A stretch of DNA of 32,409 nucleotides from Luteitalea sp. (GTDB lineage: Bacteria > Acidobacteriota > Vicinamibacteria > Vicinamibacterales > Vicinamibacteraceae). The position numbers and the translations under genes are program-made. The stretch spans positions 1-32,409 of the forward strand of contig WHTT01000072.1 in NCBI GenBank assembly GCA_009377605.1, written 5' to 3'. Under the pieces are notes generated by a model that searched no databases, was not told the DNA's origin, and saw nothing but the letters and a program-made list of their open reading frames with translations. The first letter of the stretch is position 1. Each line of letters begins with the position of its first letter. Below are positions 6,094-14,596 of this stretch, one piece after another.

Positions 6094-9021
6094 CTACCTT
6101 GAACCTTCCACCAGCGTCGCGAGCGAGATCTCGTCCGGGTCTACCTCCACGCGACGAAGCGGTCCCTTCAGTGCCAGCTCGAGGTTCGTGACTCGCCTCG
6201 CGAGTCGGAGCAGTAGACGCTGTCGCTCACCCGAGGCGTACTGCAACTCGACGGTCAACGGGAGGTCGAACGTCTCGCCGATCTGCTCGACGCGCAGTTG
6301 CAGTGGGCGTTCGCCACCATCGCTCGATTCCGTTGGCGCGTCGCTCGCCTCTCCTTGCGGCGCGCGGAAGGACCGTTCGAACCGGGTGTCAGTCGTGTAC
6401 TCGTCCTGGGGGTCTACAACGCGCCAGGTCACTCGAATCTGCGGCACCGCATCATCGTAGAGCCAGCGCTCGAAGAAGCGCTCGAGCCTGGCGCCACTCG
6501 CCTCCTCGAACGCCCGGCGAACATCCTCGGTGCCCACGCGCCGGAAGCGTGCTTCGTCGTAGAAGCGGCGCAACCCGCGGAAGAAGGCCTCGTCGCCGAG
6601 CCACTGCCGCAGCATGTCGAGCACCAGCGCCCCCTTGTTGTAGAGGATGGCGCGAAAGATGCGCGAGTCGCCCTTGAGGTGACCCAGTCGGTAGCCGAGC
6701 CAGATTGGCCCTTGGCCGGGATATCGCTCCACCGAGCGACGCATTTGCCGAAGGATGCCCACCCAGGCTCGGCGGTCGTGCGTCCGCTCGGCATACAGCA
6801 ACGCAAAGAACTGCGCGAAGCCCTCGCTGATCCACTGTTCGTGATAGTTCTCCCAGCCGACCGCCTGACCCCAATATTGATGCGCGAGCTCATGCGCCAG
6901 AAAGAAGTCCGGGAAGTTGTCGAAGCTGACTGGATCGTTCCGCCACGAGAGCGCCGTCGGCAGCGTGGGCTGATTCAGGATCCCCAGATACGCTGGGCTA
7001 TGGCCGCCTGGCAGGACATCGTCCACTGCAGCCAGCGTGACGGCAGGGTACGGGGCATCGTGCAGGACGGACTGATAGAAGCCCAGGATCTCAGCGGCCC
7101 GGCCAGCAAGCGCGCGCGCGCGTCCAACCTGGCGCGGGTTGGCCACCACGGCGAGAGAGACGGAGTCGTAGTACACACCGGGCCGGCCGCTCGGCACGTA
7201 GTCGTCGCCGCGATCCGTCCTTGCCACGACGTGACTGGTCACGTCCGTCAAGCGCGACACGATGGCGCTCAAGTAGCGAAGCGGCTGCGTGGCGTTGAAC
7301 ACATACGTTTTGCGGGGGCCGCGCCCAGCGATGTCCGGCGCCACGGTTGGGCTCCCGGGCGCCAGGACACCGCTCGCGACGACGTTCAACCGAGCCGGCA
7401 CGCTGAGCCGCAGACGCGCGAGCGCGTACTCATTGATGGTCGCCTGCGGGTACCAGTAGCTGCGATTGCTGTACAAAAACCTCGGCTCCGGCGCGAAGAG
7501 CGGCCCTTCGAGCTCTTGAGGCACGACCGGCGGCGGGCCGAGCACGATAGCCTCCCGGTCGAGCGCCTGTGGCGGCAGGCGGCCGGAGTAGAAGACCTGG
7601 AGCGTGAGCCACTCATCGCGACCGACAGGCTCAGGAAAGTTGACGATGAAGCTGTTCTGTCCTCGGACGCGCAGGGTGAGCAAGCGTCCAAAGCGGTCCG
7701 CCACGACGGATCGCACCACGAGAGACTCGGCGAGCCGCAGCGTCAGGGCAGACAGCGCGTAAGCGCGGACCCGCAGGTCGATCCCCGTCCGTCCCTCGAT
7801 CCATGCACGATCCGGACTGATGGACACATCCACGTCGTAGCGATACACGTCATAGGCAAGGCGCGCCGCGTGGTCGTAGCTTCGTCCACGTCGCGCCAGT
7901 CTCTCGGCTGACGTATAGACGGCAATGTTCTTGCGATTCGACCGATCGAAGAGCGAGATATCCTCGGCGTCGCTTTGCGAGCGGGTGTAGGTGAGCACGC
8001 CGAAGCGGTCGGTATCGACATCCATGAGGAAATCGCCAACGCTCGGGACCAGCGACCAGGTATCGCGGCTCAAATCGCTCAGATCCAGGCTGAACGACGT
8101 GGCGACGCGCGAATCGAAGAACTCCTGCGCCTCCGCCAGCGCCGAGGCGTCCACGCTGCGAGCAGGCCCGAGACGACTCGGTATCAAGTGATCGTCGAGG
8201 TCGCCAGGGTTGATGCGGACGAACGCTCGCACGAACCGCGTGCGCAGCGTCTCGTTGCCCGCGAACAGGCGCACCTGCCCCTTCTCGGCCGGCGGTGCCG
8301 GTGAGAATTCCATGTCACCCCGTCCCACGACAACCAGCGCCGTCGCGCCTCCGTCGGACACGGCCAGGTGCACGATACCGTCGCGGACGTTCAACCGCAG
8401 ATCTTCCGCCTCGATCCGCAGGCCGTTCGCGACGTATTGCTGGTTGCGATCCAGGCGCAACCGATACAGGCCTTCGACGAACGAGAGACGATCCTGGGCA
8501 CGGATTGCCCAAGCTGGCTCCTGCGGGGCCGCGGGCCCGCCCGCGGCGTTCGATTCGGGCGAGGGGGTGGTCTCGGACGCATCGGCGGCGCGCGCTTCTC
8601 GATCGGTTGGGAGCGGCTCGAGGTCGAGCCGCCAGGTGCTGACGATTCCACGGTCGCCCCGTTCGGTGAAGACGTCGACGATCAGACGGAGGCCGGCCGG
8701 CCCGTCCGACGAGGCAGGGAGCGGCGTCCGCTCTCGCTCGCGCACCGCCGCATGTGTGATTCCAGCGGCGATGTTGGTGGTCGCGAATTGCGCAGCGGCC
8801 TCCCGGTCGGCCGAGGGGGCCGCGAGCGCCACGTACTGATCGGGCTGGCCGGAAATCAAGACTTGCTCGAGGTGTAGCAACAGAGCGGGGACCGTCTCGT
8901 CTGGCTGTGACACGGCCGTGCGCGAGCCGACAGCGACGAACGTCAGGAGGGCGAGCCATCCCCACTTGCGCGCCGTGAAGCGAGCATTCCGGCCGCCGGA
9001 GCACCGGGTGTGGACAGCCAT
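6094..9021 (-). CDS. M1-type zinc metallopeptidase (gluzincin) without a canonical GAMEN motif
   Basis: 975 aa with an N-terminal signal-like helix (WLALLTFVAVGS, about 22-33), so probably exported. Zinc ligands are H710-ELAH714 and E733 (WISEGF), with the M1 spacing of 18 residues. Tyr794 (LYNKGALVLDML) is in the place of the catalytic Tyr. Where M1 aminopeptidases have G-x-M-E-N, this protein has GGHSPAYLGI (672-681), with no Glu to hold the peptide N-terminus, so true aminopeptidase activity is doubtful. About 400 residues of beta-rich sequence precede the M1 fold, and a low-complexity Ala/Pro/Ser stretch lies near 145-165. No Shine-Dalgarno is seen at the ATG (9019-9021). It lies 44 bp downstream of the phosphatase gene and may share its transcript. 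Confidence 0.9.
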   Translation of the reverse strand: MAVHTRCSGGRNARFTARKWGWLALLTFVAVGSRTAVSQPDETVPALLLHLEQVLISGQPDQYVALAAPSADREAAAQFATTNIAAGITHAAVRERERTPLPASSDGPAGLRLIVDVFTERGDRGIVSTWRLDLEPLPTDREARAADASETTPSPESNAAGGPAAPQEPAWAIRAQDRLSFVEGLYRLRLDRNQQYVANGLRIEAEDLRLNVRDGIVHLAVSDGGATALVVVGRGDMEFSPAPPAEKGQVRLFAGNETLRTRFVRAFVRINPGDLDDHLIPSRLGPARSVDASALAEAQEFFDSRVATSFSLDLSDLSRDTWSLVPSVGDFLMDVDTDRFGVLTYTRSQSDAEDISLFDRSNRKNIAVYTSAERLARRGRSYDHAARLAYDVYRYDVDVSISPDRAWIEGRTGIDLRVRAYALSALTLRLAESLVVRSVVADRFGRLLTLRVRGQNSFIVNFPEPVGRDEWLTLQVFYSGRLPPQALDREAIVLGPPPVVPQELEGPLFAPEPRFLYSNRSYWYPQATINEYALARLRLSVPARLNVVASGVLAPGSPTVAPDIAGRGPRKTYVFNATQPLRYLSAIVSRLTDVTSHVVARTDRGDDYVPSGRPGVYYDSVSLAVVANPRQVGRARALAGRAAEILGFYQSVLHDAPYPAVTLAAVDDVLPGGHSPAYLGILNQPTLPTALSWRNDPVSFDNFPDFFLAHELAHQYWGQAVGWENYHEQWISEGFAQFFALLYAERTHDRRAWVGILRQMRRSVERYPGQGPIWLGYRLGHLKGDSRIFRAILYNKGALVLDMLRQWLGDEAFFRGLRRFYDEARFRRVGTEDVRRAFEEASGARLERFFERWLYDDAVPQIRVTWRVVDPQDEYTTDTRFERSFRAPQGEASDAPTESSDGGERPLQLRVEQIGETFDLPLTVELQYASGERQRLLLRLARRVTNLELALKGPLRRVEVDPDEISLATLVEGSR

Positions 9022-9044
9022 AGTGGGCAGGACGCGAGGCCCGG

Positions 9045-9065
9045 AGCCCTTGATCCCTTGACCCC
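9045..9065 (-). repeat. Short tandem octad repeat after the phosphatase stop
   Basis: Directly after the phosphatase TAA (9066-9068) the minus strand reads GGGGTCAA GGGATCAA GGGCTC, nearly three copies of an 8-bp unit. No matching reverse-complement block lies nearby. It has the same placement (at a stop codon) and base style as the larger heptad blocks, so it may be a minimal member of that class. Confidence 0.5.
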
Positions 9066-10208
9066 TTAGTTGTGCCGCAGCGCGAGAATCGTCAAGTCGT
9101 CGCAGACCCGCGCGTCGGCGATATGGGCTTCCACACGTGCCATGAGGGCACTGGTGACAACCTGAGCGCTTTCCGCTGCGTGCTGCGTTACCGCCTCGTC
9201 CACGCCATCATCGTCAAAGGGCGCGCCGGAGGGCGACTCGGCTTCCGTGATGCCATCACTGTAAACTACGAGAAGGTCTCCCGGACATAGCATCACGTTC
9301 CGGGACGAATACACGGCACGGCGGTCGAGGCCGAGCGCCATTCCGCTTGGCGGCAAGCGCTCCAGTGACCCATTGGCGTGGCGTAGCAGGGCTGGTGGAT
9401 GCCCCGCGTTCACATACGTGAGCACGTGACTCTCGGGGTCATAGATTCCGAGCAGCGCCGTGATGAAGCGTGAGCGGGGCGCATGGCGCAGCACCTGCTG
9501 GTTCAACCGCGTGGCGAGCGCCTGTGCGTCCAGTCCCTCGTCGACCAGTGTGCGCAAGATCGCCAGCAGTAGTGCCATCAGGAGCGCGGCAGGTGTGCCC
9601 TTTCCGGCGACGTCCCCTAGCGCAACGAGTAGGCGACCATCCGGCGTCGGAACGATGTCGAAGAAGTCTCCACCGACCGTGTTGGCAGGGCGGGTCTCAC
9701 CGTGAGCCTGCACGCCGAGGCCGATGAACGGCTGGCGTGGCAGCATGGCGCGTTGAATCTCCCGCGCGACGTTCAGGTCCTGCTTGAGCGTTAGTCGATC
9801 AGCCACCTCCAGCGCGAACAAGATGTTGAGCAGCACGAGCGCGAGGAACATGCCGCCTGTTCCCTGCGACCAGGTGAGCACCGGCAAGACGATTGGGCCA
9901 ATCCGCACGGTGTCGATGCCGGTGTACAACTCCACCAGGCCGATGAGTGAGCAGACCAGCGCCAGACCGTAGAGTGCACGCCGCGCGGGCGGCAGACGAC
10001 GTGAGAAAGCCAACAGGAACAGCCGTAGGTGCAGCAGTGCCCGCTTCGGCCACGGCAGCTGCGCCAGCGCCCGGCGGTCGATCCCGTGGGCGAAGAACGC
10101 GTACGCTTCCCGCGCATCACGAGTGAAGACGCGCTTGAGGTCGTCTGCCGTGACGTCTTGCGTGAAGGTGTCCAGAAGCTCGCGCGTACCGCGGCGAGGA
10201 CCGCTCAT
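9066..10208 (-). CDS. Membrane SpoIIE/RsbU-type PP2C Ser/Thr phosphatase
   Basis: 380 aa. Two hydrophobic segments (about 79-96 and 104-134) anchor the N-terminal half. A coiled linker containing LKQDLNVAREIQRAMLP, typical of RsbU-type enzymes, leads to the PP2C domain (about 165-380). Metal-binding Asp residues are visible in GGDFFDI (D181, D184), ALGDVAGKG (D199), VVYSDGITE and CDDLTILAL. The family dephosphorylates anti-sigma antagonist proteins to release sigma factors, but no anti-sigma or STAS partner is in the window. The N-terminal 75 residues have no recognised sensor. Start is the ATG at 10206-10208, without a Shine-Dalgarno and with TATAGT ending 6 nt upstream. Confidence 0.92.
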   Translation of the reverse strand: MSGPRRGTRELLDTFTQDVTADDLKRVFTRDAREAYAFFAHGIDRRALAQLPWPKRALLHLRLFLLAFSRRLPPARRALYGLALVCSLIGLVELYTGIDTVRIGPIVLPVLTWSQGTGGMFLALVLLNILFALEVADRLTLKQDLNVAREIQRAMLPRQPFIGLGVQAHGETRPANTVGGDFFDIVPTPDGRLLVALGDVAGKGTPAALLMALLLAILRTLVDEGLDAQALATRLNQQVLRHAPRSRFITALLGIYDPESHVLTYVNAGHPPALLRHANGSLERLPPSGMALGLDRRAVYSSRNVMLCPGDLLVVYSDGITEAESPSGAPFDDDGVDEAVTQHAAESAQVVTSALMARVEAHIADARVCDDLTILALRHN

Positions 10209-10214
10209 ATCTCA

Positions 10215-10220
10215 ACTATA
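10215..10220 (-). promoter_or_regulatory. TATAGT box 6 nt before phosphatase start (possible leaderless promoter)
   Basis: TATAGT on the minus strand ends 6 nt before the ATG at 10208, and no Shine-Dalgarno lies between. A -10 box at this distance would place the transcript start at or next to the start codon. No consensus -35 was found 17 bp upstream. Confidence 0.4.
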
Positions 10221-10229
10221 CGCGTTCTA

Positions 10230-10383
10230 ACGCTGAGTAGTGGTCAGTGGCCAGGGGTCAGTGGTCAGCCGGTTTACGTGCGTTCGGGGGCTGACGACGA
10301 GCGGCCTCAAGCCTCCGACGTCAACCCGGAACGCTGGCTAACCCCCGACCACTGATCACTGACCACTGATCACTACTCAGCGT
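10230..10383. repeat. Inverted GGTCAGT heptad block between kbl-type gene and phosphatase
   Basis: A perfect 13-bp inverted repeat (ACGCTGAGTAGTG at 10230-10242; its complement at 10371-10383) caps two blocks of the heptad GGTCAGT and variants, giving an imperfect stem of about 40 bp around an 80-bp unique centre. The right arm begins at the stop codon (10383-10385) of the oxoamine synthase gene. The left arm ends 10 bp from the phosphatase TATAGT box. It may separate the transcription of these two same-strand genes. Confidence 0.85.
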
Positions 10384-11570
10384 CAGATAATGCCCACCTG
10401 CCTGCCGACCTTCGCGAACGCATCGAGGGCGAACTGCAGCTCTTCGCGCGTGTGCGTGGCCGTGACGATCGTGCGCACGCGCGCCTTTTCACGCGGCACG
10501 GTGGGGAAGCCGATGCCTTGCGCGAAGACCCCTTCCTGGAACAACCGGTCGGACAGCTGCATCGCGCGGGGGGCTTCACCAACGATCACGGGCGTGATGG
10601 GACTCTCGCTACTGCCGGTGTCGAACCCAAGCTGCTGCAAGCCCTCCTTGAAGAACCGCGTGTTCTCCCAGAGGCGGTCGATGAGCTCCGGCTCCTCGAG
10701 CAGCACATCGAGGGCGGCGAGGCAGGTCGCCGCAACGGAAGGTGGATGAGACGTCGAGAAGAGAAACGGCCTCGCCCGGTGATACAGCAGCTCGATGAGC
10801 GTGTGGCTGCCGGCCACATAGCCACCAAGCGCGCCGAGCGCCTTGGAGAGCGTGCCCACTTGGATGTCGACACGGCCGTGGAGGCCGAAGTGATCGATGG
10901 TCCCACGCCCGTTCCGCCCAAAGACTCCGCTCGCATGGGCGTCGTCCACCATCATGATGCAGCCGAACTCCTCGGCGAGGTCGCAAAGGCCCGGGAGCGG
11001 CGCGACGTCGCCGTCCATGCTGAAGACACCGTCGCTGATGAGCAGCTTGCGCTGCCCCGCGGGCAGCTCCTGCAGCACCTTGCGTGCCGCCTGGACGTCA
11101 CGGTGCGGAAACACCTTGATGGCGGCACGACTCAGGCGGCAGCCATCGATGATGCTGGCGTGATTGAGCGCGTCCGAGACGATGACATCTTCTTTGCCGA
11201 GGATCGCGGCCACCGTGCCCGCGTTGGCGGCAAAGCCGCTCTGAAAGACGACCACCGCCTCTACTTGCTTGAAGGAGGCCAAGCGCCGCTCGAGCTCCAT
11301 GTGGATGTCCATCGTGCCGGCGATGGTGCGCACGGCGCCGGAGCCCACACCGAGCTGGTCGAGCGCGCGCAGCGCCTGCTCCCGCAGCTTCGGGTGCGTC
11401 GTCAGACCGAGGTAGTTGTTCGACGACAGATTGACAACGGATTTCCCGTCGAAGGTCGAGGTCGCTTTCTGCTCGCCGTGCAGGATACGCAACTGGCGGT
11501 GGAGACCTTGCTCCTTGAGCGAGTCGAGCTCCATGCCGAGATACGCAAGTGGGTCGGTTCTCGTCGGCAT
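10383..11570 (-). CDS. Alpha-oxoamine synthase: glycine C-acetyltransferase (Kbl) or BioF type
   Basis: 395 aa, PLP-dependent fold type I. The Schiff-base lysine is K243 in GTLSKALGALGG; the cofactor-binding VDDAHASG (209-216) and the SDALNHASIIDG segment (132-143, His136) are intact, with SSNNYLGL near the N-terminus. The family joins glycine, alanine or serine with an acyl-CoA. The sequence is closest in feel to 2-amino-3-ketobutyrate CoA ligases, but no threonine dehydrogenase or biotin genes are nearby, so substrate is open. I chose the ATG at 11568-11570. The frame stays open further upstream, but only through the GGGTGACC repeat, giving Pro-rich low-complexity sequence. No Shine-Dalgarno; a TATACT box ends 8 nt upstream. 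Confidence 0.9.
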   Translation of the reverse strand: MPTRTDPLAYLGMELDSLKEQGLHRQLRILHGEQKATSTFDGKSVVNLSSNNYLGLTTHPKLREQALRALDQLGVGSGAVRTIAGTMDIHMELERRLASFKQVEAVVVFQSGFAANAGTVAAILGKEDVIVSDALNHASIIDGCRLSRAAIKVFPHRDVQAARKVLQELPAGQRKLLISDGVFSMDGDVAPLPGLCDLAEEFGCIMMVDDAHASGVFGRNGRGTIDHFGLHGRVDIQVGTLSKALGALGGYVAGSHTLIELLYHRARPFLFSTSHPPSVAATCLAALDVLLEEPELIDRLWENTRFFKEGLQQLGFDTGSSESPITPVIVGEAPRAMQLSDRLFQEGVFAQGIGFPTVPREKARVRTIVTATHTREELQFALDAFAKVGRQVGII

Positions 11571-11923
11571 AGGGGCAGAGTATAGCGCGTCGACTTCAGG
11601 TGGCAGGACTAGCTGGGCGACAAGGTGAAAGGGGTGACCGGGTGAGGGGGTGAGGGGGTGACCGGGGGGTGACCGGGTGAGGGGCGATTCGAGCGTAGAG
11701 GGCGCTGCGCCAGGCCGCGGGGGCACGACGTTAGCGGGTGTTCGGTTGATCGTGACGAAGCGCCACAGTCTCCGAAGTAAACCTGCACTGTCTCGTACTA
11801 CCCGCTTTCACCTTGTCACCCCGTCACCCGGTCACCCCGTCACCCCCCTGTCACCCCCTCACCCTGTCACCCCCCTGTCACCCCCTCACCCTGTCACCCC
11901 CCTGTCACCCCCCTGTCACCCCC
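11571..11923. repeat. Gene-free 353 bp of GGGTGACC/GGGTGAGG octads and their complements
   Basis: No gene is supported here. On the plus strand 11620-11690 is a G-rich array of the octad GGGTGAMS, and 11807-11926 is the C-rich complement array (GTCACCCC and GTCACCCCCCT units). The arms start with an exact match: CAAGGTGAAAG at 11620-11630 against CTTTCACCTTG at 11807-11817. The unique centre, about 11691-11806, has no visible gene or motif. The right array runs into the aminotransferase stop codon (11924-11926), which is formed by a repeat unit. The G-rich arm has enough G-runs to form G-quadruplexes. Confidence 0.85.
11579..11584 (-). promoter_or_regulatory. TATACT box 8 nt before oxoamine synthase start
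   Basis: TATACT on the minus strand ends 8 nt before the ATG at 11570, and the intervening CTGCCCCT offers no Shine-Dalgarno. This suggests a -10 box with a leaderless or near-leaderless transcript. It lies between the gene and the octad array, so the array is upstream of the promoter rather than in the mRNA leader. Confidence 0.4.
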
Positions 11924-13153
11924 TCACCCTGCATCGCCCTTCTGCAGGAACTGTCGCGTGAAATCGGCCATGAGGTCGTAGATGCCATCGAGCTCGTCAG
12001 GCGAGGCGAGGTACACGACGCGGAAGAACCCGCCTTCTCGCGGCATCCCGAAGCCGGAGCCGTGAACGCAGAGAATCCCGGTCGCACGAAGCAAGCCGAG
12101 CACGAAGTCCTCGTCGCCTCTCCCCGGCGGCAGGTCGACCTGTGGCATCGCATAGAACGCGCCACGGGGTGGCACGCAGCGCATGCCCGGGATGTCGTTC
12201 AGGCGGCGTGAGGTCAGCTCCGCGCGCGTCTGGAGCGCGGCGCAAAAGGCCTGCTGGTGCGATCGGTCGCCGCCGAGCGCGGTCGGAATGGCGTGCTGCA
12301 TCGGCCCGCAGCTACAGAGACGGCCGTCCGCGAGCTTCTGGAGTGCTGAAACGACCCCGTCGAGACGCGGACTGCGGCCAACGGCGAGCCAGCCCGTGCG
12401 CCAGCCGGGCGCCGTGAAGCCCTTGGACAGCGAAGAAAACGACAGGATCAAGGCGTCGGGATTCAGGCTTCCAAGAGGTGCGACCGGACCGTCATAAGCC
12501 AGATCCCCATACACCTCGTCTGAAAGAATAGGAATGCCGTAATGATCCGATAGATCTAGTAGCCGGCGACGGAGGTGCTCGGGGTACACCGCACCGGTCG
12601 GGTTGTTAGGATCAATGACCACGAGCACGCGCGTGCGTGGTGTCACGAGCCGGCCCAGTGCCTCCACGTCCGGCAGCCAACCCTGCTCGGGATCCGCGGG
12701 ATAGAGTACCGCGCGGGCGCCGAGCTTGGCGGTCACTGCCGTGTAGAGCGGATATGTCGGCACCGGCATCAGGACCTCGTCACCCGGGTTGACGAGCGCC
12801 GTCAAGGCGAGCTCGATGCCTTCTGACGTGCCACTCGTGATGATGACGCGGTCAGGCGCCGTCGGCAGGCCGCGACGCGTGAAGTCGGCAGCGATGGCCT
12901 CGCGCGCCTCCCGAGTCCCGGCAGACGGCGCGTAACCGTTGTTGTTCGCTCGCACGGCCTCGATCACGGCGTCGACCAGATGCGAAGGTGTAGCGAAGCC
13001 AAACGGCACGGGGTCGCCGATGTTTAGATACCGCACGCGTGTTCCCGCGGCCTCGACGCGCTTCGCCTCGGCGACGATGTTGCGGATGGCGTATGTGAAC
13101 GCGTCGACGCGGTTCGCCACGGGTACGGCTGATGCAGTGGTCGTCGGTGGCAT
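11924..13153 (-). CDS. Class I/II aminotransferase, AlaA/aspartate aminotransferase-like
   Basis: 409 aa, PLP fold type I. The PLP lysine is K244 (SFSSLSKGFTAPGWRTGW), with N184-P-T in DPNNPTGAVYP, D212-x-x-Y215 in SDEVYGDL and the substrate-carboxylate Arg late in the protein (GFFRVVYLASP). The N-terminal LNIGDPVPFGF and NNNGYAPSAGTREAREAIA match alanine/aspartate-type aminotransferases, probably interconverting alanine or another amino acid with 2-oxoglutarate. Start is the ATG at 13151-13153, with GGAG 6 nt upstream. The stop TGA lies in the first unit of the octad array. It is divergent from the VWA gene. Confidence 0.92.
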   Translation of the reverse strand: MPPTTTASAVPVANRVDAFTYAIRNIVAEAKRVEAAGTRVRYLNIGDPVPFGFATPSHLVDAVIEAVRANNNGYAPSAGTREAREAIAADFTRRGLPTAPDRVIITSGTSEGIELALTALVNPGDEVLMPVPTYPLYTAVTAKLGARAVLYPADPEQGWLPDVEALGRLVTPRTRVLVVIDPNNPTGAVYPEHLRRRLLDLSDHYGIPILSDEVYGDLAYDGPVAPLGSLNPDALILSFSSLSKGFTAPGWRTGWLAVGRSPRLDGVVSALQKLADGRLCSCGPMQHAIPTALGGDRSHQQAFCAALQTRAELTSRRLNDIPGMRCVPPRGAFYAMPQVDLPPGRGDEDFVLGLLRATGILCVHGSGFGMPREGGFFRVVYLASPDELDGIYDLMADFTRQFLQKGDAG

Positions 13154-13226
13154 GAGATGCTCCGATTGTAGCAGGCGTCCCCGGCTGCTCGCGCTCCGCG
13201 GAAGGCTCCGGACGAGCGTGGACTTG

Positions 13227-13248
13227 TCCGCCGGAGCGCGAAGGCGGA
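13227..13248. repeat. Small TCCGCC/GGCGGA hairpin in divergent spacer
   Basis: TCCGCC (13227-13232) pairs with GGCGGA (13243-13248) across a 10-nt loop in the spacer between the aminotransferase and VWA genes. The remaining spacer (13154-13444) shows no gene. The element resembles other short palindromes of this window in style but has no second full copy here. Confidence 0.45.
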
Positions 13249-13431
13249 AGCACCATCGACTTGCGAAGGGCGGAGCTGTTTCCCAAAAGTTACATAGCTG
13301 GGGTTACGTCATCGTGCAAGTTTTACGCGTCTCCGTGGATGATCCAGCATTGAACGTGTGTCCGCGCGTGCAACGGTCCAGGTCAATGCCAACGCCATCA
13401 ATGGGTTGGCGGTGCTGGCAAGCATCTTGGT

Positions 13432-13447
13432 AAGGAGAGGCCCTGTG
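13432..13447 (+). promoter_or_regulatory. Shine-Dalgarno that fixes the VWA start at GTG
   Basis: AAGGAG (13432-13437) lies 7 nt before the GTG at 13445-13447. The longer open frame from the ATG at 13358 has no such site and would add 29 residues unlike a signal peptide. Confidence 0.75.
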
Positions 13448-14431
13448 AGACAAGAGCGCGGGAAGATGCTTGGCCACATCGTCGTGGCCCTCGGCCTGCT
13501 TGTGGTGCCGGTCGCAGGGGCGTCGGCCCAGCAAGAGGACGAGACTCCCCGCGCGACGTTCAGGTCCGGCGTCGAGCTCGTGGCTCTCACGGCCACCGTG
13601 AAGGATCAGAGAGGACGACTCATCCGGGACCTCCAGCAAGAAGATTTTCAGGTGATCGAGAACGGCCAGGAACGGCGAATCGTCGAGTTCAAGCCCACTG
13701 ATCGCGGGCCGGTTCAGGTGGCGTTCCTCTTCGACCAGAGCGGGAGCATGGGCCTCGGCGCGACTGGGATGGGGACGAACCTCGAGGCCGGCCAGCAGGT
13801 CGTCGAGCACATGTTGGCGTGGATGCAGCCCCAGGCGGACCGTGTCGCCCTCTACGCGTTCGATCGAGAGCTGATAGAGCTGCAGCCATTTACGAGCGAT
13901 CCGACATCGGTGCGCTCCGGGCTCACCAAGCTTCAGGCATGGGGAACGACGGCGCTGTACGATGCCGTGGCAGAGACAGCCAAACGGGTGGGAGGCAAGA
14001 AGAGCATCGAGCGGCGGGCCGTTGTCGTCGTCACGGATGGCATCGACACGGCGAGCGCGCTGACACCCTCTGAAGTGTCGGGCATTGCGAGTGCGATCGA
14101 CGTGCCCGTGTACGTCTTCGTCGTGATGGCATCGGTCGATCACCCCGATCGTGGGGTTGGGCTGCGGACGCCGTCGGGCGAACACGTGACGAGCAACCTG
14201 GGGAAGCTCGCATCGTGGACTGGTGGTAGCATGCTGCTCGTCACCAGCGCGAGTGAAGCCAGCCTGGCGGTGCGAGATCTCATCACCGAGCTGCGTCACC
14301 AATACCTCATTGCGTTCGAGGCAGCGCCCGGCTCCGGCTGGCGGGGGTTACTGGTGCGAGCTCGGGATCCAGACCTGTCGGTGCGTGCGCGGCGTGGGTA
14401 CTTTGCGAGCCAGTACTCGATGACGCAGTGA
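13445..14431 (+). CDS. Exported VWFA-domain protein (acidobacterial VWFA-related type)
   Basis: 328 aa from the GTG chosen by its Shine-Dalgarno. Residues 1-29 form a signal peptide (HIVVALGLLVVPVAGASAQQ). A short beta domain follows (VKDQRGRLIRDLQQEDFQVIENGQ), the recurring lead-in of these proteins. The VWA domain carries a full metal site: D97-Q-S99-G-S101, a Thr in WGTTALYDAV and D198 in VVTDGID. It ends in LRHQYLIAFEAAP and VRARRGYFAS, also family-typical. Such proteins are numerous in Acidobacteria and are thought to bind proteins or matrix outside the inner membrane; the partner is unknown. It may belong with the OmpA-domain gene 165 bp downstream. Confidence 0.92.
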   Translation: MRQERGKMLGHIVVALGLLVVPVAGASAQQEDETPRATFRSGVELVALTATVKDQRGRLIRDLQQEDFQVIENGQERRIVEFKPTDRGPVQVAFLFDQSGSMGLGATGMGTNLEAGQQVVEHMLAWMQPQADRVALYAFDRELIELQPFTSDPTSVRSGLTKLQAWGTTALYDAVAETAKRVGGKKSIERRAVVVVTDGIDTASALTPSEVSGIASAIDVPVYVFVVMASVDHPDRGVGLRTPSGEHVTSNLGKLASWTGGSMLLVTSASEASLAVRDLITELRHQYLIAFEAAPGSGWRGLLVRARDPDLSVRARRGYFASQYSMTQ

Positions 14432-14529
14432 GGTTGTGTTGCAGGCGGTTTCCGCGCCAGGATGTCAGACTGCCGCGGCGGGAACCCGACCTGCTCGTGG
14501 GTGTGCCTGCCAAAACGTGATAACTCTAA

Positions 14530-14564
14530 GCCCGGCCCGCAGGCGGTCGGGCAGTGCCGTTTTT
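14530..14564 (+). terminator. Hairpin and T-run between VWA and OmpA-domain genes
   Basis: GCCCGGCC (14530-14537) pairs with GGTCGGGC (14545-14552), 8 bp with one G-U pair and a 7-nt loop. A run of five T (14560-14564) follows, but only after 7 unpaired bases, so this is not a textbook terminator. It may instead be a leader structure of the downstream OmpA-domain mRNA, as it ends 32 nt before its start. Confidence 0.35.
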
Positions 14565-14596
14565 GATGCGAGAACGGACTTGAACAGGAGGAGGCA

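Noticed and set aside
6298-7911. A 537-codon frame opposite the M1 peptidase gene
   Set aside because: Antisense shadow rich in Arg/His with no domain; the zinc motif is on the other strand.
10452-11585. A 377-codon frame opposite the oxoamine synthase gene
   Set aside because: Antisense shadow without any recognisable domain.
10383-11726. Longer 447-aa version of the oxoamine synthase
   Set aside because: The extra 52 residues are translated from the octad array and intergenic DNA; the family N-terminus begins at 11570.
11807-11926. Possible CRISPR array
   Set aside because: Units are 8-14 bp with no unique spacers and no cas genes nearby; it is a simple tandem repeat.
13304-14302. A 332-codon frame opposite the VWA gene
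   Set aside because: Antisense shadow; the plus strand has a signal peptide, MIDAS motif and strong Shine-Dalgarno.
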